The notes below the pieces were generated by a model. That model was not told where the DNA came from, searched no databases, and saw only the letters and a list, made by a program, of their open reading frames with translations. From Brevundimonas sp. M20 (lineage in GTDB: Bacteria; Pseudomonadota; Alphaproteobacteria; Caulobacterales; Caulobacteraceae), in the NCBI RefSeq assembly GCF_006547065.1, contig NZ_CP041243.1, positions 1,875,001-1,939,000 of the forward strand: a stretch of 64,000 bases of DNA, written 5' to 3'. How positions within the stretch are numbered: the first letter of the stretch is position 1; every line of letters starts with the position of its first letter. Position numbers and translations under genes: made by a program. Positions 17,829 through 24,276 of this stretch are shown one piece after another.

Positions 17829-18155
17829 ATGAGCGCGGTTTCGGCAGCCTGTCTGGCGCTTCTGGCCCTGTCGACCGGCTGCGCGAAGCCGCAGCCGATA
17901 GCCAGGGCCGAGGCCGCCTGCGACATCGCCACACAGAAGGTCACTGAGCTAAGAGGCCTCCCGACCAGCCATGTCGCGCATTGCGAAAAGCTGGGTGAGG
18001 CGAACGGCTATTACCCCCTCGCCCTCTACGCCCATTGCAAGGAAGCGGTCTGCGGCAGCACCAGCATGGGCTGGTTCGCCGTCAGCAAGACGACCGGCGA
18101 AGTGTTCGAATGGGATGTCACGGCGTTGCGGGCGGGACCGCGCCTGAAAGAATAA
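17829..18155 (+). CDS. Small predicted lipoprotein, unknown function
   Basis: 108 residues from the ATG at 17829, chosen because GGGG lies six bases upstream; an ATG at 17811 would add six residues. The signal MSAVSAACLALLALSTGC ends in a lipobox with Cys18. The mature part has four more cysteines (ACDIATQ, HCEKLG, HCKEAVCG), suggesting disulfides. Its end, SKTTGEVFEWDVTALRAG, looks like a small beta-domain. It follows metC by 37 bp on the same strand. No family recognised. Confidence 0.55.
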   Translation: MSAVSAACLALLALSTGCAKPQPIARAEAACDIATQKVTELRGLPTSHVAHCEKLGEANGYYPLALYAHCKEAVCGSTSMGWFAVSKTTGEVFEWDVTALRAGPRLKE

Positions 18156-18225
18156 ACTTCGCGGGCCTTGGCACGCTCTCCGGGCTTCGACGCTGAATCC
18201 TGCCGATGGAAATTAGGCCGTCAAA

Positions 18226-18774
18226 CTAGCGCTGTTCCGGCCCATCACCTGACGCTGACAGGAAGCGGCAGACGAACGATAGCGGCGCATAGACCTTGTG
18301 GTCAGCCAGCAGCAGCCGCTCGATCTGCCCCAATAGCCCGCCCACCTGCCGGATCGCCACTTCCCGGCTGACGATGACACGCGGCGCAAGGCTCTCGACG
18401 GGCACGCGGTAGGCGTTCAACCACTCGGCATCCAGTGTAACGTCTTCGCCGTCCAACACGGTATTGAAAGTCACATCGAAGCCCTGTTCGTAAATGCCGA
18501 ACTTCCGGGCTCCCGTCGGCCAGATCAGCCAGCGACCGAATTGGATCAGGTCAGAAAGATTGATGGCCAAATCGTCCCAGCAAAGGGTCAAGCGCACCCC
18601 TGCCCAATCTATGCAGAAATCCGGTCGTCCCAAGGCTTCGAGCGCGTCCACGACCGCGCCCTGAAAATCGTAGTCGAGTTCCTTCAGCTCCCAGATACGC
18701 ACGGCGCTCCAGTCGAGCACTGGCGGAGGCTCGGTCCACTGGATCGTCAGGGCGAACGGTTCAACAGGCGTCAT
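18226..18774 (-). CDS. Hypothetical protein of unknown function, likely accessory
   Basis: 182 residues from the ATG at 18774 (MTPVEPFALTIQW). Upstream in-frame codons run into the integration-site repeat and are unlikely to be coding. The protein is acidic and rich in Trp and Asp, with blocks such as DWSAVRIWELKELDYDFQG, DFCIDWAGVRLTLCWDD and FGRWLIWPTGARKFGIY. No signal peptide or membrane span. Its composition recalls small immunity-type proteins, but that is only a resemblance. It has lower GC than its neighbours and sits next to the displaced tRNA-Arg fragment, so horizontal origin is likely. Confidence 0.55.
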   Translation of the reverse strand: MTPVEPFALTIQWTEPPPVLDWSAVRIWELKELDYDFQGAVVDALEALGRPDFCIDWAGVRLTLCWDDLAINLSDLIQFGRWLIWPTGARKFGIYEQGFDVTFNTVLDGEDVTLDAEWLNAYRVPVESLAPRVIVSREVAIRQVGGLLGQIERLLLADHKVYAPLSFVCRFLSASGDGPEQR

Positions 18775-18849
18775 CGCCAACTGAACTCTCCTCTCCCCGG
18801 TCCTAGCGAGAGTGCGATGCTCCGCTCTGTGCGAGGTCAGCTGAGCAGA

Positions 18850-18869
18850 TGTAAAACCGGCTGTAAAAC
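18850..18869 (+). repeat. Two TGTAAAAC repeats left of the displaced att copy
   Basis: TGTAAAAC occurs at 18850-18857 and 18862-18869, 12 bp apart in direct orientation, just outside the displaced tRNA fragment. Further copies are at 18975-18982, 19026-19033 and 19528-19535, all in the same orientation. Such short, directly repeated, AT-rich sites beside a core resemble integrase arm-type sites. Their role is inferred. Confidence 0.5.
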
Positions 18870-18880
18870 CATCAGCCGCA

Positions 18881-18940
18881 ATCCCGCTCAAACCCTGGCG
18901 CGCCCTGCAGGATTCGAACCTGCGACCGTCCGCTTAGAAG
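18881..18940. repeat. Direct repeat copy 1 (displaced att site)
   Basis: 60 bp identical to 19547-19606 except one base (C at 18889 against G at 19555). It covers the 3' half of tRNA-Arg from just past the anticodon to CCA plus 15 bp of downstream flank. Similarity continues leftward, with gaps, to a TGTAAAAC copy. The layout matches the attL/attR pair left by a tyrosine recombinase crossing over in a tRNA anticodon loop. Confidence 0.85.
18896..18940 (-). pseudogene. Displaced 3' half of tRNA-Arg
   Basis: Reading the minus strand, this fragment holds the anticodon TCT and the rest of the anticodon loop, the 3' anticodon strand, variable loop, T arm, 3' acceptor strand and CCA of tRNA-Arg. 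It lacks the 5' acceptor strand and D arm: beyond 18940 the sequence (ATAGTGCGATAGTCC) is unrelated to the intact gene. It cannot make a functional tRNA and marks an integration site. Confidence 0.85.
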
Positions 18941-19071
18941 ATAGTGCGATAGTCCGAAATTTCAGCGCCTTAGGTGTAAAACCGCGCGTTATCTAACCTC
19001 GCCAGCGCTAAACCGACGGACGGGGTGTAAAACTTCAAGGACGCCAATGTCCGCTTTCGACCCAGAGCGGA

Positions 19072-19419
19072 CTAGATTGATTTCGGCTTCGTTCGCCAAA
19101 ATCGCAAAAATGCCGCCCTTAGCGTCAAACCGAATGCCGCGCCCACACAGCCGACGACAAGCCATGAGCCACTCAGCAAGCCGGCCACCATCAACAAACC
19201 GGCCCAGAGGACAAACTTGAAATCTGACGATGCGGCTCCCGAAGACATGAATGAGGCGGCGGCCAAACCTGCCCAAATAAGAACTGCGAGCAAGCAGCCG
19301 CCCAACAGGCCCGCGATGGCGCCGCGTGCCGACCAGCGAGCTGATCCTGATGCGCACACTACGAAGGCAAGGAGCGTCCACCAGAGCAGTGGGTCCCCGT
19401 AGATTGATCGACCGTCCAC
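19072..19419 (-). CDS. Small multi-span membrane protein, unknown function
   Basis: 115 residues from a GTG at 19419 preceded by GGGGGA. The hydrophobic spans are near residues 12-24, 31-51, 68-84 and 85-103 (WWTLLAFVVCASG, GAIAGLLGGCLLAVLIWAGL, FVLWAGLLMVAGLLSGS, WLVVGCVGAAFGLTLRAAFL), ending in a basic RFWRTKPKSI tail that should face the cytoplasm. No family recognised. It is the only gene between the two att-like repeats and so the only visible cargo of the putative element. Confidence 0.5.
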   Translation of the reverse strand: MDGRSIYGDPLLWWTLLAFVVCASGSARWSARGAIAGLLGGCLLAVLIWAGLAAASFMSSGAASSDFKFVLWAGLLMVAGLLSGSWLVVGCVGAAFGLTLRAAFLRFWRTKPKSI

Positions 19420-19546
19420 TCATCCCCCGGCATCGTGATCTGCCGATGCTAGCTCTGCGGAAGTCAGCTTTCTACCCTTAGCGGTCATTCAGAGAGTCCG
19501 CTTTCGGCGTGAGCACCCGCCGGGCCGTGTAAAACTTTTCAGGCCG

Positions 19547-19606
19547 ATCCCGCTGAAACCCTGGCGCGCCCTGCAGGATTCGAACCTGCGACCGTCCGCT
19601 TAGAAG
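19547..19606. repeat. Direct repeat copy 2 (att site within intact tRNA-Arg)
   Basis: Partner of 18881-18940, one mismatch in 60 bp. It overlaps the 3' half of the intact tRNA-Arg and 15 bp of its downstream flank. A TGTAAAAC copy lies just left at 19528-19535, at nearly the same distance as in copy 1, so the arm-like site was duplicated with the core. Confidence 0.85.
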
Positions 19607-19638
19607 GCGGGTGCTCTATCCAGCTGAGCTAAGGGCGC
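19562..19638 (-). tRNA. tRNA-Arg(TCT)
   Basis: 77 nt including encoded CCA. The acceptor stem GCGCCCT/AGGGCGC pairs 19632-19638 with 19666-equivalent bases at 19566-19572. The D arm is GCTC...GAGC. The anticodon loop CTTCTAA gives TCT at 19602-19604, reading AGA codons. The T arm is GCAGG-TTCGAAT-CCTGC. Its 3' half is duplicated at 18896-18940, so this is the restored copy at an integration site. Confidence 0.96.
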
Positions 19639-19699
19639 TGAAGGGATGGCAAGGCCGTACCCGTAAGACCAAAATGGCTCAAGGGCTGCACGGTCGTCC

Positions 19700-19768
19700 G
19701 GCCTCAAGTCGCGCGAAGCGCGGTAGGCCAAACAGAAATGGCCTCAAGTAGCCGATAGGCGACAGGCC
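19700..19768. repeat. Two tandem related stem-loops
   Basis: Two units share the start GGCCTCAAGT and an AGGCC end: 19700-19729 and 19740-19768. In each, GGCCT pairs with AGGCC, and the unit is followed by an A-rich spacer (AAACAGAA, TAACAAAGAA). They sit in the 157 bp between tRNA-Arg and the complex I subunit gene, which holds no gene. They may be REP-like intergenic repeats or processing signals. Confidence 0.5.
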
Positions 19769-19774
19769 TAACAA

Positions 19775-19800
19775 AGAAGCACTGACCGCTATGCGGTCAG
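19775..19800 (-). terminator. Hairpin overlapping the complex I subunit stop
   Basis: CTGACCGC and GCGGTCAG (19782-19800) form a perfect 8 bp stem around a TAT loop and overlap the stop codon at 19797. On the minus strand it is followed by TGCTTCTTTG, a weak T-rich tail, so it is a probable terminator. A similar GACCGCT/AGCGGTC hairpin is at 29400-29415. Confidence 0.5.
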
Positions 19801-20105
19801 TGCGTCCACGACTGCTTGCGGTTGGTGGCGAAATTGTCGGCGTAGGCCTTGATGATCACCGGCGGCTCCTGCGGCTCGTGCAGGCGGAAGGCGATGCCGT
19901 GGCGCTCGGCGTAGGCGACGGCCTCTTCCCTGGTGTCGAAGGTCAGGCGGACCTGACCGTTCATGTCCGACGAGGAGGTCCAGCCCATCAGCGGGTCGAT
20001 GGTGCGGGCCGAGGCCGGCTCGAACTCCAACCGCCAGTCTCTCGACTTGGCCTTGCCGGACTGCATGGCGGTCTTGGCGGGGCGGTAGATGCGAGCGATG
20101 GCCAT
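19797..20105 (-). CDS. ETC complex I subunit (NDUFS4-like accessory protein)
   Basis: 102 residues from the ATG at 20105, which has GAGGA seven bases upstream. It is a homologue of the mitochondrial NDUFS4/18 kDa subunit found in alphaproteobacterial NADH:quinone oxidoreductase. The opening ARIYRPAKTAMQSGKAKS, the DWRLEFEPASARTIDPLMGWT block and FDTREEAVAYAERHGI are diagnostic. It ends in the basic NFATNRKQSWTH tail. It would bind the peripheral arm of complex I on the cytoplasmic side. It is encoded away from the nuo operon, as is usual. Confidence 0.9.
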   Translation of the reverse strand: MAIARIYRPAKTAMQSGKAKSRDWRLEFEPASARTIDPLMGWTSSSDMNGQVRLTFDTREEAVAYAERHGIAFRLHEPQEPPVIIKAYADNFATNRKQSWTH

Positions 20106-20273
20106 CGGAATCCTCATTCGTCCGGCCGAAACCGGTCTCCGCGTCCTAAAAGCCTTCGGCATCAGGATCAAGGCGGATGGGCTCCGCGACGCCGCCTGCG
20201 CGGAAAATCCTTCGAATCTCCACATGCCTCTTGCGCCCGGACAGCGCATGAGTGGTCATCGACACCTTGAGGG

Positions 20274-20582
20274 ATGAAGCCGGGGATGACGGACATGACC
20301 AGGACCAGTGACAGAGCGGGCGTGCCGCTGTGGCGGGTCGGACTTTGGGGCGGAATCGCCGCCCTTCTCGTGCTGCCGCTGATCGCGATGCAGTTCACCA
20401 GCGAGGTCGCCTGGACCGCGACCGATTTCCTGTTCGCGGCCATCCTGCTGGTCGGCGCGGGCGCGCTGTTCGAACTGGCGGCGTGGAAGGTGCGCGACCT
20501 GACCGGCCGTCTGGTGCTGGCGGCGGTCCTGATCGGCGCTGTGCTGCTGGTGTGGGCCGATGGGGCCGTGGGGATCTTCTGA
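20274..20582 (+). CDS. Small membrane protein, unknown function
   Basis: 102 residues from the ATG at 20274; ATGs at 20286 and 20295 are alternatives and the upstream sequence does not decide. Three hydrophobic spans: about 21-41 (VGLWGGIAALLVLPLIAMQF), 50-69 (ATDFLFAAILLVGAGALFEL) and 79-97 (LVLAAVLIGAVLLVWADGAV). Small proteins of this form are common in Caulobacterales without a known role. It is divergent from the complex I subunit gene and ends 12 bp before tRNA-Pro on the other strand. Confidence 0.7.
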   Translation: MKPGMTDMTRTSDRAGVPLWRVGLWGGIAALLVLPLIAMQFTSEVAWTATDFLFAAILLVGAGALFELAAWKVRDLTGRLVLAAVLIGAVLLVWADGAVGIF

Positions 20583-20594
20583 CCCCGTAAACTC

Positions 20595-20671
20595 TGGTCG
20601 GAGTGAGAGGATTCGAACCTCCGACCCTCTGCTCCCAAAACAGATGCGCTACCAGGCTGCGCCACACTCCG
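20595..20671 (-). tRNA. tRNA-Pro(TGG)
   Basis: 77 nt including CCA. The acceptor stem is CGGAGTG/CACTCCG (20665-20671 with 20599-20605). The anticodon loop TTTTGGG within CATCTG...CAGAGG gives TGG, reading CCA and other proline codons. The T-loop is TTCGAAT. It is placed between a small membrane protein gene and the DUF192 gene. Confidence 0.96.
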
Positions 20672-20726
20672 ATCCAGAGCGGCGCGTCTTGCCACGCGCC
20701 GCCCCCGACCGCAATGCGCCGCGTGC

Positions 20727-21203
20727 TTATTCCGCGAAGAAGGGGTGATGAACCTTGTCGCCCGGCTTGGCGCCGATCTCGTCCGAGCGGCCGCCACGCA
20801 GTTCCAGCACGCCCATGGCCGGACCGTTGGACGGCAGGACCGTGTCGTTGTTCGGCGCCGCGTTCTTGACGATCGAGACGATGCGTCCGTGCGGGTCGAG
20901 ATAGAGGATGTCCAGCGGGCTGGGCGTGTTGTGCATCCAGAAACCGCGCTCGGCCACGTCCGGGAACTGGAACAGCATGCCGCGATCATCGGCCAGCGGC
21001 GGGCGCTCCATCAGGCCGCGTTGACGCTCGGCGTCGTCATCGGCGATCTCGACCATGAATTTGTGCTCGCCGGTCGAGGTGGTGATCGACAGCGGCTCCA
21101 TCGGCTCGCCGTTCGCCCCCTTGGGCGTGCCCATGGCGCAACCAGCCAGCAGCAGGGCGCCCGCGATGGCCGCCAGAATTCCACGACGATAGATCATACG
21201 CAT
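20727..21203 (-). CDS. DUF192 domain lipoprotein
   Basis: 158 residues from the ATG at 21203; an ATG at 21197 is equally possible. The signal ends in the lipobox LLAGC. DUF192 covers about 40-150: FMVEIADDDAERQRGLMER, DRGMLFQFPD, FWMHNTPSPLDILYLDPHG and GVLELRGGRSDEIGAKPGD are the family signature blocks. The biochemical role of DUF192 is unknown; an extracytoplasmic place follows from the signal. It starts 25 bp after the cold-shock gene stop on the same strand and may be co-transcribed with it, a pairing common in this group. Confidence 0.9.
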   Translation of the reverse strand: MRMIYRRGILAAIAGALLLAGCAMGTPKGANGEPMEPLSITTSTGEHKFMVEIADDDAERQRGLMERPPLADDRGMLFQFPDVAERGFWMHNTPSPLDILYLDPHGRIVSIVKNAAPNNDTVLPSNGPAMGVLELRGGRSDEIGAKPGDKVHHPFFAE

Positions 21204-21228
21204 CCGCCCTTGCACGAGGGCGGATACC

Positions 21229-21792
21229 TTATCCGCCCATTCTGATTTCAGCGACCACCAGCCCCTTGGGGCCATCGGCGAACCGCACCGAAACCGGCTC
21301 TCCGGGCAGAAGATCGTCCAGCCCGCAGCGCCGCAGCGTTTCGACATGGACGAAGATATCGCCGGCCTGTCCGTCGCGCACCACGAATCCGTAGCCCTTG
21401 GTGCGATTGAACCATTTGACCACGGCGGGCTCCAGCGGACCGCCGGAGCCCGCCGGAGGCGCGGCCCCCTGCTGGCGCAGACTGTCATAGCCGTTCCGCC
21501 GCGCGGGCGGCGCGGCGGCGGCGGCCGGATCGCCCGCGCCCAGCTCCACGATTTCGGTCACCTGCCAGCCCTTCGGACGGCGCACGCAGTCACAGGAGAT
21601 CGGCGCGCCCTCGGCGGCGGTCTCATGCCCGCTGTCCCGCAGGCTGGAGATGTGGAGGAGCACGTCCTTGAGATCCGTCAGCCCCGGATCGTCAGGTACG
21701 ATGAAGCCGTATCCCTTGCCGGGATCGAACCATTTGACCCGTCCGGCGATACGCACCGCGACCGCCGCCTCCCCAACCTCGTAGTCCGACAC
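21229..21792 (-). CDS. Cold shock protein with two cold-shock domains
   Basis: 187 residues from a GTG at 21792, chosen because AGGGGG lies seven bases upstream; a GTG at 21825 has no such site. The first cold-shock domain starts near residue 15 ([18 protein letters not shown], then DVLLHISSL) and the second near 118 ([15 protein letters not shown], then DIFVHVETL), joined by a Pro/Ala-rich linker. Both carry RNP1-like KGYGF and RNP2-like (L/F)(L/V)H motifs, so both should bind single-stranded nucleic acid. The double-domain form is known from Caulobacter CspC/CspD. Role: RNA chaperone, often stationary-phase or stress linked. Confidence 0.9.
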   Translation of the reverse strand: MSDYEVGEAAVAVRIAGRVKWFDPGKGYGFIVPDDPGLTDLKDVLLHISSLRDSGHETAAEGAPISCDCVRRPKGWQVTEIVELGAGDPAAAAAPPARRNGYDSLRQQGAAPPAGSGGPLEPAVVKWFNRTKGYGFVVRDGQAGDIFVHVETLRRCGLDDLLPGEPVSVRFADGPKGLVVAEIRMGG

Positions 21793-21839
21793 AACTTTCC
21801 CCCTGCCCGGGATCAGTACGGGCACGGCTTATTTAACAC

Positions 21840-21880
21840 GGTTCTTCGAACCCCTGAAAAGCGAAAAATGTCCATTTTTC
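21840..21880 (-). promoter_or_regulatory. Two inverted repeats upstream of the cold-shock gene
   Basis: GGTTC-TTC-GAACC (21840-21852) and the A/T-rich palindrome GAAAAATG-TC-CATTTTTC (21863-21880) lie 48 to 88 bp upstream of the GTG start. The second has 8 bp perfect arms in a GC-rich genome. They could be structured leader elements that respond to temperature or an operator. Function is inferred. Confidence 0.35.
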
Positions 21881-22006
21881 TAAGTTGTAGGGCGGCGATC
21901 GTTCAACCCTGCCCCACACATCTCTCCGCGCGCGCCACGGCCATGTTGATCCGGACCCGACGCATCCGGCGGCGGGGGCGAGTCTGTCGGCGATGTGGGG
22001 AGAAGC

Positions 22007-22115
22007 CCCCGCGTGGCAGTCCCTAGGGGAATCGAACCCCTCTTTTCAGGTTGAAAACCTGACGTCCTAACCGATAGACGAAGGGACCGCGGCGCGGGGA
22101 AGCGGCGATATAGCC
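22007..22115. repeat. tRNA-Glu duplication unit, copy 1
   Basis: This 109 bp block is identical to 22282-22390. It contains a whole tRNA-Glu plus 27 bp of its upstream flank, ending GATATAGCC, and about 7 bp downstream. Identity of non-tRNA flank shows a recent segmental duplication rather than just conserved tRNA sequence. Confidence 0.85.
22014..22088 (-). tRNA. tRNA-Glu(TTC), copy 1
   Basis: 75 nt including CCA. The acceptor stem is GGTCCCT/AGGGACT with a G-T first pair; anticodon loop TTTTCAA gives TTC; the T arm has GGTTCGATTCC. Identical to the copy at 22289-22363. It lies between the cold-shock gene and recJ. Confidence 0.96.
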
Positions 22116-22281
22116 GAGCCCATCCCGCAGGCCAATCCCCAATCTGACGACAGCGTCCCTGCCTCATCCTGAAACCGGATGGCGGACACGACGAGGCTAG
22201 TCGCGTTGACTGTGCGGAAAAGCGGTTCGGAATGTCCTGGAGGGGGCGGCCTGTTCAGACCAGAAGCCTTTGAAAGGCTAA

Positions 22282-22390
22282 CCCCGCGTGGCAGTCCCTA
22301 GGGGAATCGAACCCCTCTTTTCAGGTTGAAAACCTGACGTCCTAACCGATAGACGAAGGGACCGCGGCGCGGGGAAGCGGCGATATAGCC
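22282..22390. repeat. tRNA-Glu duplication unit, copy 2
   Basis: Second member of the 109 bp pair, 275 bp from the first. The 166 bp between the units (22116-22281) holds no recognisable gene and is not itself repeated, so the event was not a simple back-to-back duplication or the spacer has diverged. Confidence 0.85.
22289..22363 (-). tRNA. tRNA-Glu(TTC), copy 2
   Basis: Identical in all 75 positions to the gene at 22014-22088, including the encoded CCA, and with the same 27 bp upstream flank. Both copies should be functional and raise the dose of the only glutamate isoacceptor needed for GAA and GAG. Confidence 0.96.
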
Positions 22391-22452
22391 AACGCCTCCG
22401 AAGGCTGCAACGCCTTTTTCGAGAAAAGTTCAGATCGCCGTTCCGGTCGGGC

Positions 22453-24276
22453 TCAGGGCTGGGCCATGCGGGGATCGGCGACGTCCTCGATCTCGAATTG
22501 CACGCCGCGACGGCCGTTCCAGTCGTCCGCCTTCAGACGACCGACCACGCTCAGCCCGCCGCCGCCCGACAGCAGGGCCTGACCGGTCGGCAGGTCGGCG
22601 CAGCGCCAGGCGATGGCCTTGACCGAGGCGCCGTCCGGGCCGGTCAGGCGGCAACGCACATGGCCGCCGTTCATGGCCACGGGCTCGCGCACCTGCACAT
22701 GCTCCATGGCGAACAGGGGCTCGGGATTGCCCGGCCCGAAAGGCGCCAGGGCGTCGAACTGTTCGAACAGGGCGCGGGTGGCGGCGCGCGGCTCGATCAG
22801 GGCGTCGACCTCGACCGCGTCCAGCGCCTCGGCGGCGGCCTGTTCGCCGGCCATGCGGCCGTTCAGGAAGTCGCGCAGCTCGCCGATCCGGTCCGCCTTG
22901 ACCGTCAGCCCGGCCGCCATGGCGTGCCCACCGCCGGCGAGGAGCACGCCCTCCTCCCACGCCGCCTGCACGGCCTTGCCCAGGTTCATGCCCGGCTGGG
23001 ACCGGCCCGAGCCCTTGCCCACGCCGTTCACCGCATCCACGCCGATAACGATGACGGGCTTGCGCCAGCGCTCGCGCAGGCGACCCGCGACGATGCCGAC
23101 CACGCCCGGATGCCAGTCCTCGCCCTCGACCACGACCACGGCGGAGCCGTCGTCATGCGCGCCCGTCGCCTCGACGCGGCGGATGGCCTGATCGATGACG
23201 GCCTTCTCGACCTCGCGCCGGGCGATGTTCAGGCTGTCCAGTTCGCGGGCCAGCTCTGCGGCCTCGGCGGGATCGTCGGTGGACAGCAGGCGCGCGCCCA
23301 GATCGGACTTGCCGATGCGTCCGCCCGCATTGATGCGCGGCCCAAGAATGAAGCCCGCGTGATTGACCTTGGCCGGACCTTCCTCGGCGCCCGCGGCGGC
23401 CAGCAGGGCTTTGAGGCCCGGATTGCTCCAGCTGGACATGACGTTCAGCCCGAGACTGGTCAGCGCCCGGTTGAAACCGGTCAAACCGGTCACGTCGCAG
23501 ATGGCGCCCATCGCGGCCAGATCCAGCCACTGGCGGATGTCCGGTTGCTCGCGCGCCTCAAAGAGTCCCCTGCCCCGCGCCTCGCGGTTCAGCGCCGCCA
23601 GCAGGACGAAGACCACCCCGGCGGCGGCCAGATTGCCCTGCCCGGAGTTGCAGCCGGGCCGGTTAGGATTGACGACCGCCAGACAGGCCGGCGGCTGCTC
23701 GCGCATCATATGGTGGTCGATGACCACGACCTTCAGCCCGATCGCCGCGGCATGGGCGACCGCCTCATTGGCCGCCGCGCCGCAGTCCACGGTGACGACC
23801 AGATCGGCGCCGGACGCCTTCAGGGTGTCGAACGCCTTTGCGCTGGGGCCATAGCCCTCGGTGATGCGGTCCGGGACATAGATGGGCAGCTCGGCCCCCA
23901 TCTGGCGGAACCAGCGCACCAGCAGCGCCGCGCTGGAGGCGCCGTCCACGTCATAGTCGGCGAAAACGTGGATCGACGATCCGGCCTGCAGGGCGTCGAT
24001 GATCGCCGTCGCGGCGGCGTCCATGTCGGTGAAGCTGGACGGGTCCGGGAACAGGGCCTTCAGCGTCGGCGCCAGAAAGTCCTGCCCCTGATCGGCGCGC
24101 ACGCCGCGCGACGCCAGCGCTCGCGCCAGCGGTTCATCGAGCCCCAGCGCCTGCATATGGGCGCGGATGACGCCCGGCTCGGCGGGCCTTTGCCGCCATG
24201 GGCGACCGGAAAGCGAGCGGGAGACGCCCAGAAACGCAGACGCCGAGGCCGGGGAGCTCCCGCCGCCGTTCGCCAT
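22453..24276 (-). CDS. recJ: Single-stranded-DNA-specific exonuclease RecJ
   Basis: 607 residues, standard length. A 5'-3' exonuclease on single-stranded DNA acting in RecF-pathway recombination, mismatch and base-excision repair. DHH-family motifs: VFADYDVDGASSAALLV near 102, VVTVDCGAA near 160, VVIDHHMM (DHH) near 184 and the Asp of DLAAMGAICDVTGL near 245. The DHHA1 RNA/DNA-binding part carries GSGRSQPGMNL and GGHAMAAGLTV near 430-455. A C-terminal OB-like domain follows. The start shares one base with the glpX stop, so the two are coupled. Confidence 0.95.
   Translation of the reverse strand: MANGGGSSPASASAFLGVSRSLSGRPWRQRPAEPGVIRAHMQALGLDEPLARALASRGVRADQGQDFLAPTLKALFPDPSSFTDMDAAATAIIDALQAGSSIHVFADYDVDGASSAALLVRWFRQMGAELPIYVPDRITEGYGPSAKAFDTLKASGADLVVTVDCGAAANEAVAHAAAIGLKVVVIDHHMMREQPPACLAVVNPNRPGCNSGQGNLAAAGVVFVLLAALNREARGRGLFEAREQPDIRQWLDLAAMGAICDVTGLTGFNRALTSLGLNVMSSWSNPGLKALLAAAGAEEGPAKVNHAGFILGPRINAGGRIGKSDLGARLLSTDDPAEAAELARELDSLNIARREVEKAVIDQAIRRVEATGAHDDGSAVVVVEGEDWHPGVVGIVAGRLRERWRKPVIVIGVDAVNGVGKGSGRSQPGMNLGKAVQAAWEEGVLLAGGGHAMAAGLTVKADRIGELRDFLNGRMAGEQAAAEALDAVEVDALIEPRAATRALFEQFDALAPFGPGNPEPLFAMEHVQVREPVAMNGGHVRCRLTGPDGASVKAIAWRCADLPTGQALLSGGGGLSVVGRLKADDWNGRRGVQFEIEDVADPRMAQP

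Larger units (their letters stand above)
18881..19606. mobile_element. Putative minimal integrated element at tRNA-Arg, no integrase
   Basis: The region is bounded by the two 60 bp tRNA-derived direct repeats, whose offset is exactly 666 bp. Inside are one small membrane protein gene and three TGTAAAAC copies. GC is visibly lower than around it (32 of 60 bases at 19021-19080). No recombinase, relaxase or phage gene is present. It may be a deletion remnant of a larger island or a very small element mobilised in trans. The intact tRNA reads into the element, as expected when the element supplies the restored 3' end. Confidence 0.55.

Noticed and set aside
18989..19423. Alternative 144-codon frame over the small membrane protein
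   Set aside because: It is Arg/Gly-rich without hydrophobic pattern, while the overlapping frame at 19072-19419 shows several clear membrane spans and a better ribosome site.
19640..19699. Possible small RNA downstream of tRNA-Arg
   Set aside because: No promoter, stable fold or terminator pattern could be supported from the sequence alone.
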